A DNA stretch of 64,000 nucleotides from Clostridium magnum DSM 2767 (GCF_001623875.1 NZ_LWAE01000004.1:124001-188000), one strand, 5' to 3'; positions 1 through 9,704 are shown, numbered from the stretch's first letter. Notes: generated by a model not told the origin, from the letters alone. A program made the numbers and translations.

Positions 1-1146
1 AAAGGCAGATAATGTACCTATATTACACAAATCCATTAGTACAGTTAGTGGTAAAAATCCACCAATAACAGCTGTTAGAGCTCCTGTAGCTATAGTACAT
101 TTTGCAGGTGTACCGCGTTTTTTTGATATATCAGCAAAGGATTTTGGTATTAGTCCATCTCTTGCCATAACCATAAATATTCTAACTTGTCCATATATTG
201 TAACAAGAAGACTAGAGATCATTCCTACAACGGCTCCAACTCCAACTAGTGTAGATCCCCAATTAATTCCTATTCGTGCCAATGAAGCTGGAAGAGCATT
301 ATTTACATCTATATCCTTAAATGGAACCATTCCTGTAAGTGTTAATGAAACCGCCACATACAATATTGCAATAACAACCATGCAAATACCTAATCCAATA
401 GGAATATCCCTTTTAGGATTTTTTGTCTCTTCAGCTGCAGTAGAAACTGCATCAAACCCTATGTATGCAAAAAATATAATTGCAGCAGCTGACATTATTC
501 CTTTAGTGCCATAAGGTGCAAATGGATGATAATTAACAGGATTTATATGAGTCGCTCCAATAAATATGAATACAAGTATCACTGATACCTTTATAATAAC
601 TATAATATTGTTTACCTTTGCACTTTCTGACACTCCAATATAAAGCAACCAAGTTAAAAAAGCTACAACTAAAACTGCTGGCAAATCTATAATTCCACCA
701 CTTAGTGGGGATTTTACCAACATTTCAGGTAAATGTATATTATAGGCATCAAAAATTCCTACTAAAGTTGAAGACCATCCTGATGCAATAGCTGCAGAAA
801 CAACAGTATATTCAAGTATTAAGTTCCAACCAATAAGCCATGCTATAATCTCTCCAAATGCAACATAAGTATAAGAATATGTACTTCCAGCAACAGGAAA
901 CATAGTAGCAAGTTCTGCATAGGTTAAAGCACATAGTACACTTGTTATTGCAGCAATTATATAAGATATTGTAACAGCCGGACCTGCCAATTGAGATCCC
1001 TGACCTGTTGCAACAAATATACCTGTTCCTATAACTGATCCTATCCCCAGTAACGCAATATCAAAAGCAGTTAATTGTTTTCGCAGACCATTGCCTTCCT
1101 CTGATTCTTTAAAGTCGCTTAATCCTCTTTTTCTAAATACATTCAT
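1..1146 (-). CDS. APC-family amino-acid permease (C-terminus beyond the window)
   Basis: Reading from the ATG at 1146 gives about 382 residues before the window edge, so the 3' end is missing. The protein starts MNVFRKRGLSDFKE and soon shows the APC-family TM1 motif IGSVIGTGIFVATG, then GPAVTISYIIAA, PVAGSTYSY and FFAYIGFDAVSTAAEE, all typical of cationic or branched amino-acid permeases of the YfnA/CAT type. About ten hydrophobic segments are visible. The start is supported by GGGAGG seven bases upstream. A sigma-54 promoter lies just upstream (1186-1202), and two sigma-54 activators are encoded next door on the same strand. I infer that they switch this permease on in response to a metabolite. 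The substrate cannot be read from the sequence. Confidence 0.9.
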   Translation of the reverse strand, partial: MNVFRKRGLSDFKESEEGNGLRKQLTAFDIALLGIGSVIGTGIFVATGQGSQLAGPAVTISYIIAAITSVLCALTYAELATMFPVAGSTYSYTYVAFGEIIAWLIGWNLILEYTVVSAAIASGWSSTLVGIFDAYNIHLPEMLVKSPLSGGIIDLPAVLVVAFLTWLLYIGVSESAKVNNIIVIIKVSVILVFIFIGATHINPVNYHPFAPYGTKGIMSAAAIIFFAYIGFDAVSTAAEETKNPKRDIPIGLGICMVVIAILYVAVSLTLTGMVPFKDIDVNNALPASLARIGINWGSTLVGVGAVVGMISSLLVTIYGQVRIFMVMARDGLIPKSFADISKKRGTPAKCTIATGALTAVIGGFLPLTVLMDLCNIGTLSAF

Positions 1147-1185
1147 AAAAATATCCTCCCAAATTTTAATTTTTGATATTTATAG

Positions 1186-1202
1186 AGCAATTTTTATGCC
1201 AA
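1186..1202 (-). promoter_or_regulatory. sigma-54 (-24/-12) promoter of the permease
   Basis: The minus strand reads TTGGCATAAAAATTGCT, a near-consensus RpoN promoter. The GG doublet is at 1200-1199 and the GC doublet at 1188-1187, with the exact helical spacing the family requires. Transcription would start near 1175, giving a leader of about 29 nt that carries the permease ribosome binding site. The adjacent pair of RpoN-dependent activators supports the call. Confidence 0.85.
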
Positions 1203-1351
1203 ATAAATAAAATTAATATTCACTCCATATCTGCATCTTCTATATGAATTTCTTTTTTATATGAAAATTTTTTTGCATGAATTTCTATTACTTATCTTAA
1301 TAAAGCTTAGAATAAATGAGACATTGAGCCATATATATTATATGGAATTAT

Positions 1352-1385
1352 ATTTGCATATAACGCAAATATTTTTGCATATAAT
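1352..1385. promoter_or_regulatory. candidate enhancer (UAS) for the sigma-54 activators
   Basis: ATTTGC-N7-GCAAAT (1352-1370) is a perfect dyad. It overlaps a direct repeat of TTTGCATATAA (1354-1364 and 1375-1385). It lies about 150 bp upstream of the -24/-12 promoter, a usual distance for an upstream activator site. Binding by the Fis-type HTH of the neighbouring regulators is inferred. Confidence 0.5.
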
Positions 1386-1430
1386 TTAATATTTTAAATT
1401 TTAAAAATTATGCAACAAAAATCAAATTAT

Positions 1431-2822
1431 TCATTTTAAATTATATTTTTTTATCTTATGTTGTAAGTTTTGTCTTGAAATATTTAATTGCCTTGAAGTT
1501 TTACTAATATTATAATCATTCTTTTTCAAAGCTTTATCTATTATTGATTTTTCTATACCAATAATATATCTTTCTAAATTAAAGTCTTCATCTATTATCA
1601 TATTATTAATACTTTTATAGATTCCACCTGAAGTTTTGTTAATTATTCTTCCATCAAAATGTTGATACGTTAACGTTGAGTTATCGTCACTCATATTTAT
1701 AGATGATTCAATTACATTATTTAACTCTCTTATGTTTCCTGGCCAATTATAATCTAAAAATTTTTTCATTATTTCGTCATCTATTCCCTTTATGTTTTTT
1801 CCTAATATATTATTATATTTGTCAATAATCTTTTTTACCAACATAGGTATGTCTTCTTTTCTCTCTCTTAATGGAGGTATATTAATTCTTATTACACTTA
1901 GTCTATAATAAAAATCTTTTCGCAGTTTTCCGCTTTCTATAAGTTTTTCCGTTTCTTCATTTAACGTAGCTATTATTCTTACATCTATGTCCATAGTTTT
2001 ATTACTTCCAATAGGCCTTATGCAACCATCTTGAAGCACTCTAAGAAGTTTAGATTGAAGATAAGGTTCCATGGAATTAACTTCATCTAATAAAATAGTC
2101 CCATGATTTGCTGCTTCAAATAATCCCTTTTTATTTTCTGCACCTGTAAAACTTCCTTTTTCAGTTCCAAAAAGCATTCCTTCAAGTAAGGCAGCTGGAA
2201 TAGCTGCACAATTTATAGGTATAAATGGTTTGTCCTTTCTTAAGCCATTATAATGAATACTTTGAGCAAAAAGTTCTTTTCCTGATCCAGTCTCACCGTA
2301 AATCAACACAGATGAATTTGATAAACTTGCCTTTTTCGCCTTTTCAATGGCGCTCTTCACAGCGTAATTATTTCCGCATATATCATTAAAAGTAAAATTT
2401 GTCCTAACATTTCTATCTGTTCCTTGGAGCTTACATATACTCTCAGTTAACTCCTTTAGTCTTGTCATATCTTTAGCTATTTCAATTGCTGCTATTTTTT
2501 TACCATCTAATATTACAGGAACAGTAGTGTTTATAGTAGTCACTTTTTTCTTATATTCATTACTATAGTATTGGATTAAATCTACAATTTTTTTACCTGT
2601 CTTCAAAACATTCATAAGAGTAGATGAATCTTCATTTATATCCTCTAAGTAATCACTAACTTTTTTCCCCAGAACTACTTTAGGATTTATTCCTTCTATC
2701 TTCCCCATAGCTTCATTATAATAAATAGTTTTCCCAGTAGAATCTACTATTTGGATTCCTTCATCTAAATTATCTAATAGACATCCTAGTATTTTCTCTA
2801 CATTTACTAAATCAGTACTCAT
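1431..2822 (-). CDS. sigma-54-dependent activator, PAS-AAA+-Fis HTH (copy 1)
   Basis: This 463-residue enhancer-binding protein has a PAS sensor at about residues 12-120 (EGIQIVDSTGKTIYYNEAM). The sigma-54 interaction AAA+ domain follows at about 145-375, with Walker A GETGSGKE, the loop GSFTGA (a variant of GAFTGA), Walker B TILLDEVNS and an arginine-finger region LRKDFYYRLSV. A C-terminal Fis-type HTH (NISKTSRQLNISRQNLQHKI) ends the protein. It is laid out like RocR/ArgR-type activators. GGGGG precedes the ATG. It is a close paralogue of the next gene upstream (3425-4822), which suggests tandem duplication. The PAS ligand is unknown. The permease promoter at 1186-1202 is its likely target. 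Confidence 0.92.
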   Translation of the reverse strand: MSTDLVNVEKILGCLLDNLDEGIQIVDSTGKTIYYNEAMGKIEGINPKVVLGKKVSDYLEDINEDSSTLMNVLKTGKKIVDLIQYYSNEYKKKVTTINTTVPVILDGKKIAAIEIAKDMTRLKELTESICKLQGTDRNVRTNFTFNDICGNNYAVKSAIEKAKKASLSNSSVLIYGETGSGKELFAQSIHYNGLRKDKPFIPINCAAIPAALLEGMLFGTEKGSFTGAENKKGLFEAANHGTILLDEVNSMEPYLQSKLLRVLQDGCIRPIGSNKTMDIDVRIIATLNEETEKLIESGKLRKDFYYRLSVIRINIPPLRERKEDIPMLVKKIIDKYNNILGKNIKGIDDEIMKKFLDYNWPGNIRELNNVIESSINMSDDNSTLTYQHFDGRIINKTSGGIYKSINNMIIDEDFNLERYIIGIEKSIIDKALKKNDYNISKTSRQLNISRQNLQHKIKKYNLK

Positions 2823-3282
2823 GTTATCCCCCTATCCCCTCTTGTACAATGTAAAAACAAAGCAACATTTTGGCGGTATTCCTATTTTAATTATATTCAC
2901 AAGTTTTATCCAAAAATGTCTTCTGAAAACTTAAATGCCATGTTTTTTGCATGTAAATATTATACGTTGTATTATATAATGACATTATTACTAATTCAAG
3001 TTTTTTTTAACAATAAATCAAAAAACACACAATATTTTTACCAAATTATTAAAAAGATCATTTCAAAATACAACTCCTTTTCTATATTAGACTTAAGGAA
3101 ATACCTAGAAAACCAGCTATATCTAGATTGATCTTTCAGGTGTTTCTTATTTTTGTGTACGACAAAAATAGGGATTAAACACATCTAATATTATGGTATT
3201 AGAGTATAGCTTTTTTATGCTACTTATTGGCTTGTTATATTAGCTAGAGATTACAATCTTTTTTCAATTATCAAAAAATAAA
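2823..3282. other. intergenic region between the two activator genes
   Basis: I see no convincing gene here. A 71-codon plus-strand ORF (2916-3131) has no ribosome binding site and a random-looking low-complexity composition. An AT-rich stem (TATTTTTGT / ACAAAAATA, about 3152-3173) could be a weak terminator or folding element. The promoter of activator 1 must lie at the low-coordinate end, but no strong -35/-10 pair is obvious. Confidence 0.5.
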
Positions 3283-3324
3283 AGGTGCTATCACAATAGA
3301 AATATTTCTATTGTGATAGCACCT
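3283..3324 (-). terminator. terminator after activator copy 2
   Basis: This is a perfect 21+21 nt palindrome (AGGTGCTATCAC... mirrored), followed on the minus strand by TTTATTTTTT. It lies 100 bp past the end of the 3425-4822 gene and separates it from activator copy 1. Confidence 0.85.
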
Positions 3325-3424
3325 ATATAGATTTAGTATTATATCATCAATGTGACAATATACTTACCTTTTCCCTATATATGTCTTTTTTTATTTTTTT
3401 GTATTTTTTATCCAAATCCTAACT

Positions 3425-4822
3425 TTATTTAATATTATGTTTTCTTATCTTATATTGCAGGCTTTGTCTTGACACATTTAATTGTCTTGATGTTTTACTA
3501 ATATTAAAACTGTTTTTCTCCAACGTTTTTTTTATTATTTCTTTTTCAATGTTATCCATATACTTTTCTAAATCAAAGTTTCCATTTTCATTAATTTGTA
3601 ACTCACCAATTTCTCTACAAGTTCCATTAGAGTATCTCTTAAATATTCCTGTTTCAAAGTGTTTATAATTTAAAACTGAATCTCTGTCAGCCATATTCAT
3701 AGCTGATTCAATTACATTTTTTAATTCTCTAATATTTCCTGGCCAATTGTATTCTAATAGTTGTTCCATAACCTCCTCACCTATGCCTTGTATATTTTTA
3801 CCCAAAATATTATTATAATTTTTAATAAATCCCTGTATAAGTTTTGGGATATCTTCTTTTCTTTCTCTTAAAGGAGGTATATTTAATCTTATTACACTTA
3901 GTCTATAATAAAAATCTTTTCTTAGTTTACCACTTTCTATTAACTTCTCTGGATCTTCATTTAATGTAGCTATTATCCTAACATCTATTTCAATACTTTT
4001 GCTGCCTCCAACAGGTCTTATATATCCATCCTGAAGGACTCTTAAAAGTTTAGATTGCAAATAAGGTTCCATGGAATTAACTTCATCTAATAAAATAGTG
4101 CCATGATTTGCTTCCTCAAACAATCCTTTCTTATTTTCTGCACCTGTAAAACTGCCCTTTTCCGTTCCAAAAAGCATACCTTCAAGCAAGGCAGCTGGAA
4201 TAGCTGCACAATTTATTGGTATGAAAGGTTTGTCCTTTCTTAAACCATTATAATGAATACTTTGTGCAAAAACTTCTTTGCCACAACCTGTTTCAGCATA
4301 GATTAAAACAGATGAATTAGACATACTTGCCTTTTTTGCTTTTTCTATAGAACTTCTAATAGCTGGATTACTACCATATATGTCACTAAAGTTATAGTTC
4401 CTTTTCACTTTTGTATCTGTTCCCTGCAATTTGCATATACACTCGGTTAGCTCTTTTAAGCTAGTCATATCCTTAGCTATTTCAATAGCTGCTATATTTT
4501 TTCCATTTAACTTTACAGGTACAGTAGTATTAATCGAGGTTACCTTCTTCTTATACTCATTATTGTAATTTTGAATTAAATCTACAATTTTTTTACCATT
4601 CTTTAAAGCATTCATAAGAGTAGATGAGTCTTCTTTTACATCCTCTAAGTATTCACTAACTTTCTTTCCTAGAACCTCTTCTGGATCTATTCCTTCTATT
4701 TTCCCCATAGACTTATTGTAATATATGGTTTTTCCATTATAATCTACTATTTGGATGCCTTCATCTAAGTTTTCTAACAAACACTCTAGTATTTTTTCTG
4801 CATATGGTAAATTATTAAACAT
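3425..4822 (-). CDS. sigma-54-dependent activator, PAS-AAA+-Fis HTH (copy 2)
   Basis: The 465-residue paralogue has the same layout as copy 1: PAS, AAA+ (Walker A is AETGCGKE, loop GSFTGA, Walker B TILLDEVNS) and a Fis-type HTH (NISKTSRQLNVSRQSLQYKI). The Walker A of this copy reads AETGCGKE where copy 1 reads GETGSGKE, so Gly to Ala and Ser to Cys differ while the Lys is kept. The longest reading frame opens at 4891. I place the start at 4822 (MFNNLPYAEKILE) because GGAGG lies eight bases upstream and because it aligns with the start of copy 1. The gene ends at its own terminator and is separate from the gcv operon upstream. Confidence 0.9.
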   Translation of the reverse strand: MFNNLPYAEKILECLLENLDEGIQIVDYNGKTIYYNKSMGKIEGIDPEEVLGKKVSEYLEDVKEDSSTLMNALKNGKKIVDLIQNYNNEYKKKVTSINTTVPVKLNGKNIAAIEIAKDMTSLKELTECICKLQGTDTKVKRNYNFSDIYGSNPAIRSSIEKAKKASMSNSSVLIYAETGCGKEVFAQSIHYNGLRKDKPFIPINCAAIPAALLEGMLFGTEKGSFTGAENKKGLFEEANHGTILLDEVNSMEPYLQSKLLRVLQDGYIRPVGGSKSIEIDVRIIATLNEDPEKLIESGKLRKDFYYRLSVIRLNIPPLRERKEDIPKLIQGFIKNYNNILGKNIQGIGEEVMEQLLEYNWPGNIRELKNVIESAMNMADRDSVLNYKHFETGIFKRYSNGTCREIGELQINENGNFDLEKYMDNIEKEIIKKTLEKNSFNISKTSRQLNVSRQSLQYKIRKHNIK

Positions 4823-4982
4823 ATTATCCTCCATTAGTCTTTTAATAGTTATACTAAATTTTATAATATGTGTCTTTAAGCATACACACAAAATCTAACC
4901 CCAGAGAAAAAGACCCTAATCCACATAATTCCATATATTAATTATAAGTTTAATTACTCTTTCTATCAATAGCATAAATAAA

Positions 4983-5012
4983 AGACCGTACTGGATTTGT
5001 CCAATACGATCT
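4983..5012 (-). terminator. terminator of the gcv operon
   Basis: The minus-strand hairpin AGATCGTATTGGA-CAAA-TCCAGTACGGTCT contains G-U pairs and is followed by TTTTATTT. It begins 13 bases past the gcvPB stop codon. Confidence 0.8.
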
Positions 5013-5025
5013 AGCCCATTCACGT

Positions 5026-6486
5026 TTAACTTTGGTTACTCCACTTAACCACAGGAGTTCGTGCTGCCTTAACTTCATCCAATCTCTTAATATAGGTGCT
5101 GTGAGGAGCAGATTTAACAAGTTCAGGATTTTCCTTTGCTTCTTCTGCAATTTTAATCATAGCATCAATAAATTCATCAAGAGTTTCAAGCTTTTCTGTT
5201 TCAGTTGGTTCTATCATTAAAGCTTGATCAACAATTAATGGAAAATAGATAGTTGGAGGATGATATCCATAATCCAAAAGTCTCTTTGCTACATCTAAAG
5301 TTGTTATGTGATTTTCATCATCTTTTAAACCACCTAATACAAACTCATGCTTGCAGATATCGTCTATAGGTAGTTTATAATGCTCTTTCAGTTTAACTTT
5401 TAAATAATTTGCATTTAAAACTGCCATTTCACTTGCCTCTTTTAATCCTTCAGCTCCCATAGTTAATAAATATGCAAAAGCTCTAACTAAAACTCCAAAA
5501 TTTCCATAAAAACTCTTTATCTTTCCTATTGAATAAGGTCTATCATAGTCTAAATAATATTTTTCATCACTTTTAGCTACTATTGGTTTTGGTAAAAATT
5601 CGACTAAGTCTTCTCTTACTCCTATAGGGCCACTTCCTGGGCCTCCACCCCCATGTGGTGTAGAAAATGTTTTGTGTAAGTTAATATGACATACATCAAA
5701 GCCCATATCCCCTGGTCTTGTTCTACCCATTATGGCATTCATATTAGCTCCATCATAGTATACAAGTCCACCAGATTCATGGACAAGTTTTGATATCTCC
5801 ACAATATCTTTTTCGAACAATCCAAGAGTACTTGGATTAGTAAGCATAAGTCCTGCTACTTCATCATTTAAAACTGCTTTCAAGTTTTCAATATCTACAG
5901 CGCCTTTTTCATCTGACTTAATTTCTATTACTTCAAATCCTGCAACAGATGCTGAAGCTGGATTTGTTCCATGAGCTGAATCAGGTACTATTATCTTAGT
6001 TCTTTTTAAATCTCCTCTTTTCTCATGGTAAGCTTTAATAACCATAAGTCCAGACAACTCTCCATGAGCTCCTGCTGCTGGCTGCAATGACACAGTTGTA
6101 AGACCAGTTATCTCCGCAAGTTTTTCACTAAGTTCATACATTAATCTTAATGCTCCCTGAACCGTTTCTTCAGCTTGATATGGGTGTAGATTTAAGAACT
6201 CAGCTTTAGATGCTATATCTTCATTAATTTTAGGATTATACTTCATAGTACAAGAACCAAGAGGATAGAATCCTGAATCAACACCATAGTTCTTATTTGA
6301 AAGCAGAGTAAAATGTCTTACCACATCTACTTCACTAACCTCAGGAAGTTCAGGTTCCTTTTTACTCAATAATTCTTCAGGAATTAATTCTTCAATACTT
6401 AGTTTTGGCACATCGCAACTTGGGAGACTATAGGCCTTTCTCCCTTCTTTGGATATTTCAAAGATAAGCTTACTATATTCTTTCAT
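5026..6486 (-). CDS. gcvPB: glycine dehydrogenase (decarboxylating) subunit 2, P-protein
   Basis: The 486-residue C-terminal half of the split P-protein, which decarboxylates glycine and passes aminomethyl to the lipoyl arm of GcvH. The PLP lysine sits in [17 protein letters not shown]. Other marks are SCTMKYNPK near the N-terminus, AHGTNPASA and [10 protein letters not shown]. Split P-protein subunits of about 450 and 490 residues are normal in Firmicutes and archaea. The start ATG overlaps the gcvPA stop (TAATG), implying coupled translation. It is the last gene of gcvT-gcvH-gcvPA-gcvPB. The lipoamide dehydrogenase (L-protein) is not in this window. Confidence 0.96.
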   Translation of the reverse strand: MKEYSKLIFEISKEGRKAYSLPSCDVPKLSIEELIPEELLSKKEPELPEVSEVDVVRHFTLLSNKNYGVDSGFYPLGSCTMKYNPKINEDIASKAEFLNLHPYQAEETVQGALRLMYELSEKLAEITGLTTVSLQPAAGAHGELSGLMVIKAYHEKRGDLKRTKIIVPDSAHGTNPASASVAGFEVIEIKSDEKGAVDIENLKAVLNDEVAGLMLTNPSTLGLFEKDIVEISKLVHESGGLVYYDGANMNAIMGRTRPGDMGFDVCHINLHKTFSTPHGGGGPGSGPIGVREDLVEFLPKPIVAKSDEKYYLDYDRPYSIGKIKSFYGNFGVLVRAFAYLLTMGAEGLKEASEMAVLNANYLKVKLKEHYKLPIDDICKHEFVLGGLKDDENHITTLDVAKRLLDYGYHPPTIYFPLIVDQALMIEPTETEKLETLDEFIDAMIKIAEEAKENPELVKSAPHSTYIKRLDEVKAARTPVVKWSNQS

Positions 6487-7829
6487 TATTTAATCCCCTC
6501 CAGTACATCTGCTAATTTATCAATCTCGCCTTTCGTTCTTTTTTCTGTAACACAGATAAGCATTGAATTTTTGTAAAGAGGGTATTCTTTACCTATGTCA
6601 TATCCACCAATTATTCTATTTTGTAAGAGAACTTTATTTACTTCCTCCACTGAATTAGAAGAAGTTAGCACAAATTCCTTAAAGAAAGGCTTATTAAATG
6701 CTCCTTTGTATTTACCACTCTTTGTTAACTCATTAAATGTATAATGAGATTTTTGCAGACTTTGCTCTGCAACTTCTTTTATTCCTTTTTTACCAAGAGT
6801 TGTTAGATATATTAAAGATATTAAAGCATTAAGGCCTTGATTGGAACAAATATTAGAGGAAGCCTTGTCTCTTCTTATATGCTGTTCTCTTGCTTGTAGT
6901 GTTAAAACAAAGCCTCTCTTTCCTTCTTTGTCTACAGTTTCACCTACAATTCTACCAGGCATTTTTCTTAAATTTTTATTTGTTGTAGCTAAAAATCCTA
7001 AATATGGACCTCCATAATTTAAGTTATTTCCAAGGGATTGCCCCTCACCTACCACTATGTCTGCACCATATTCTCCTGGATTTTTTAAGATTCCTAGTGA
7101 TATCGGATCACAACTTACAATTAATAAAGATTTGTTTTGGTGAACAAGCTTTTCTATTTCTGATAATTCTTCAATTATTCCAAAGAAATTTGGAGTTTGG
7201 ATAATAACAGCAGCTATATCCTTATTTAATTCTGATTTAAGTTTATCTATGCAGGTAACTCCATCTGCTTCATCTATTTCTATCAGATTTAATTTTTTAA
7301 ATTTTGAATAAGTCTTTAGTACTTTTCTCGTTTCTGGATGAACAGTTTTAGAAATAATTACACTTTTTCTTCTTGTTGCATCAACAGCCATTTGTGCCGC
7401 CTCTGCACAAGCAGTAGCTCCATCGTACATTGAAGCATTAGCAGCATCCATGCCGGTTAGATTCGCTATCATCGTTTGATATTCAAATATTGCCTGAAGT
7501 GTTCCTTGGCTTATTTCAGCTTGATAAGGAGTATATGCAGTATAGAATTCTGATCTTGATATTAAATGCTTAATTACTGAAGGTATATAGTGATCATATG
7601 CTCCGGCTCCTAGAAAGCAAACTAAGTCATCACATCCTCTATTTAAATCTGTAATTTGCTTTATATAAGCTTCAACTTCAAGTTCAGACATACCCTTGTT
7701 TATATTTAAGGATCTTTCTAGGCGAACCTCTTTGGGTATGTCTTCAAATAGATCATCTACAGAATTTACTCCTATTGCTTTTAGCATTATATCTTTGTCT
7801 TCTGCCGTTATCGGCAAATAGTTATTCAT
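6486..7829 (-). CDS. gcvPA: glycine dehydrogenase (decarboxylating) subunit 1, P-protein
   Basis: The 447-residue N-terminal half of the split P-protein. Recognisable family blocks are [43 protein letters not shown] and CSNQGLNAL. It forms the heterotetramer with GcvPB, and the PLP lysine is on the partner. It starts 10 bases after gcvH and ends in a one-base overlap with gcvPB, so both P-protein subunits are made from one message in equal amounts. Full length, no damage seen. Confidence 0.96.
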   Translation of the reverse strand: MNNYLPITAEDKDIMLKAIGVNSVDDLFEDIPKEVRLERSLNINKGMSELEVEAYIKQITDLNRGCDDLVCFLGAGAYDHYIPSVIKHLISRSEFYTAYTPYQAEISQGTLQAIFEYQTMIANLTGMDAANASMYDGATACAEAAQMAVDATRRKSVIISKTVHPETRKVLKTYSKFKKLNLIEIDEADGVTCIDKLKSELNKDIAAVIIQTPNFFGIIEELSEIEKLVHQNKSLLIVSCDPISLGILKNPGEYGADIVVGEGQSLGNNLNYGGPYLGFLATTNKNLRKMPGRIVGETVDKEGKRGFVLTLQAREQHIRRDKASSNICSNQGLNALISLIYLTTLGKKGIKEVAEQSLQKSHYTFNELTKSGKYKGAFNKPFFKEFVLTSSNSVEEVNKVLLQNRIIGGYDIGKEYPLYKNSMLICVTEKRTKGEIDKLADVLEGIK

Positions 7830-7839
7830 ACTATTCCTC

Positions 7840-8214
7840 CTAGCCGCATAAATTTTTATACTCTTCAGGCTTTAATAATTCATCAAGTTCTAATTTGTCT
7901 GATAGTTCAACAATAAGCATCCAGTTTTTATAAGCATCTTCATTAACTTTCTCTGGATTATCTATAAGATCTTCATTTATCCCTACTATCTTTCCGCTAA
8001 CTGGAATATATAAATCTGAAGCTGCCTTTACTGATTCAACAACGCCAAAAGCATCCTCCTTTGAAAATTCTGTGTCTACTTCTGGTAATTCAACAAATAC
8101 AATATCTCCTAGGGAATCCTGTGCAAAATCAGTAATTCCTACATATGCTTTGTCTCCATCAACCTTTACCCATTCATGCTCCTTAGTATAAAGCAATTCA
8201 TTTAAAACTTTCAT
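7840..8214 (-). CDS. gcvH: glycine cleavage system H protein
   Basis: The 124-residue lipoyl carrier that shuttles the aminomethyl group between P, T and L proteins. The lipoylated lysine is in [14 protein letters not shown] (about residue 63). The N-terminus [21 protein letters not shown] and the C-terminal [10 protein letters not shown] match the family. Length is typical. GGAGG lies a few bases before the ATG. It sits between gcvT and gcvPA in the riboswitch-controlled operon. Confidence 0.97.
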   Translation of the reverse strand: MKVLNELLYTKEHEWVKVDGDKAYVGITDFAQDSLGDIVFVELPEVDTEFSKEDAFGVVESVKAASDLYIPVSGKIVGINEDLIDNPEKVNEDAYKNWMLIVELSDKLELDELLKPEEYKNLCG

Positions 8215-8271
8215 TTATAAATTCCTCCCTAAATTAAATTTAATTTTCTGTGAAAAATACCTTTATCACAG

Positions 8272-9378
8272 TTATTTATTATAATTTTTCTTATAAAATT
8301 TTTTACTAACTACTACGGCTTCATTAAGCTTGTTTCTGATCTTAACAAAAATAGTAGTGCCTAATTCAGAATATTTAGCATCTATTAAAGCTAGACCTAT
8401 ATTCTTTTTAATAGAAGGTGAAAGGTATCCAGTTGTTACCTCACCTATTTTTTCATTTCCTACGAAAACCTCATATCCATGTCTAGGAATAGCCCTATCC
8501 TTCATTTCAAATCCAATTATTTTTTTATTTAATCCCTCTTCCTTTTGTTTAACAAGAACATCCTTGCCAATGAAATACTCCTTATCTAACTTAACAAAGA
8601 ATCCTAGTCCTGCTTCAAGCGGTGTAATTGATTCTGATAACTCATTACCATAAAGAGGTAGGTTAACTTCAAATCTTAAAGTATCTCTAGCTCCTAATCC
8701 TATCGGCTTTAGACCATCTTCTTTACCAGCTTGGAGTATTTTATCCCATAACCCTGTTGCACTTTCTCTATCACTATAAATTTCAAATCCATCCTCACCA
8801 GTGTAACCAGTTCTTGATACTAAGCATTTTGCTCCTGCCACCAAAACATCTCTCTTGCAAAAGAAAAATTTAATATCACTCAAATTTGTATCTGTCAGTT
8901 TTTGAAGTATTTCTTCAGCTTTAGGTCCCTGAATTGCAAGCTGAGTGACTGAGGATGATATATTCGTTATATCTACATTAAGACTGCCTTTATTTTTTAG
9001 CATCCATTCAAAATCTTTTTCAATATTTCCAGCATTTATTACTAGAAAGAAGTGATTTTTAGTAAATCTATATACTATTAAATCATCAACAATTCCTCCA
9101 TCTGGATAGCACATAGGACTATATAGCACTTGATTATCCTCTAATATAGATATATCATTTGTTATTAAATTTTGAACAAATTTAAAAGCATCTTCTCCAA
9201 TTACATCTACTTCCCCCATGTGAGAAACATCAAACAATCCTGCCTTTGTACGTACTGCTTCATGTTCCGGTATTATTCCTTCAAATTGCACTGGAAGTGC
9301 CCATCCAGCAAAATCAATTATCTTTCCACCATATTTCTCATAAGAATCATATAATGGTGTTTTTTTCAGTTTTTCCAT
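8272..9378 (-). CDS. gcvT: aminomethyltransferase, glycine cleavage T protein
   Basis: The 368-residue tetrahydrofolate-dependent T-protein releases ammonia from the aminomethyl-lipoyl arm and makes 5,10-methylene-THF. Family blocks include KTPLYDSYEKYGGKIIDFAG, GLFDVSHMGEV (catalytic Asp region), VSRTGYTGEDGFEIY and GLGARDTLRFEVNLPLYGNE. It is the first gene of the operon. Its start codon lies about 40 bases past the riboswitch terminator, with AGG(T)T ribosome binding sequence upstream. Normal length. Confidence 0.96.
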   Translation of the reverse strand: MEKLKKTPLYDSYEKYGGKIIDFAGWALPVQFEGIIPEHEAVRTKAGLFDVSHMGEVDVIGEDAFKFVQNLITNDISILEDNQVLYSPMCYPDGGIVDDLIVYRFTKNHFFLVINAGNIEKDFEWMLKNKGSLNVDITNISSSVTQLAIQGPKAEEILQKLTDTNLSDIKFFFCKRDVLVAGAKCLVSRTGYTGEDGFEIYSDRESATGLWDKILQAGKEDGLKPIGLGARDTLRFEVNLPLYGNELSESITPLEAGLGFFVKLDKEYFIGKDVLVKQKEEGLNKKIIGFEMKDRAIPRHGYEVFVGNEKIGEVTTGYLSPSIKKNIGLALIDAKYSELGTTIFVKIRNKLNEAVVVSKKFYKKNYNK

Positions 9379-9413
9379 ATTCTATAACCTCCCCATAATT
9401 TTTTATATAGCAA

Positions 9414-9640
9414 AAAGAGGACATGAAGGCTAACTAAAAAACTACTTAGCCCACACATCCTCTGTTCATTTACCCGAGAGTTTCGATAATATATCTTTCA
9501 CCTTTGGTGCTGTTTCTAAAACAGGCTCTTCAGAGTTTCGTCCTATAACGTTATTTTTACCTGAAAGTTTTTGATATAGTCGTGGAACTATATCATTGCT
9601 TCTTCGGTTAACAAAAATGTTATCTCGCGCTATAATCATC
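9414..9640 (-). promoter_or_regulatory. glycine riboswitch (two aptamers) with intrinsic terminator
   Basis: On the minus strand, aptamer 1 (about 9630-9540) carries the conserved blocks GCGCGAGA, ACCGAAGAAGCAA and TTCAGGTAAAA...GGACGAAACTC. Aptamer 2 (about 9540-9460) has CACCAAAGGTGAAA, CTCTCGGGTAAA and ACAGAGG. The expression platform is a long hairpin (AGAGGATG...CATGTCCTCT, 9463-9416) followed by TTTTTG. In characterised gcvT leaders of this class glycine binding prevents termination, so the operon would be on when glycine is abundant. Aptamer 2 looks less canonical (GGTGAAA where GGGGCAA is usual). Confidence 0.9.
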
Positions 9641-9675
9641 CGAAAATATTTATTTGTATTTAACTCATTAAATCA

Positions 9676-9704
9676 ATTATAATCCATCTTAATAACTTTT
9701 TCAA
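9676..9704 (-). promoter_or_regulatory. sigma-A promoter of the gcv operon
   Basis: -35 TTGAAA (9704-9699), 17-base spacer, -10 TATAAT (9681-9676). The predicted start near 9669 lies about 30 bases before aptamer 1, as expected for a riboswitch transcript. Confidence 0.85.

Noticed and set aside
2916..3131. 71-codon plus-strand ORF between the two activator genes
   Set aside because: No ribosome binding site, low-complexity Asn/Ile/Lys/Tyr composition and no recognisable pattern. It is expected by chance in AT-rich spacer DNA.
8330..8653. 107-codon plus-strand ORF antisense to gcvT, and similar antisense ORFs in trp, fabG and adh genes
   Set aside because: They are mirror frames of conserved coding sequence with no ribosome binding sites.
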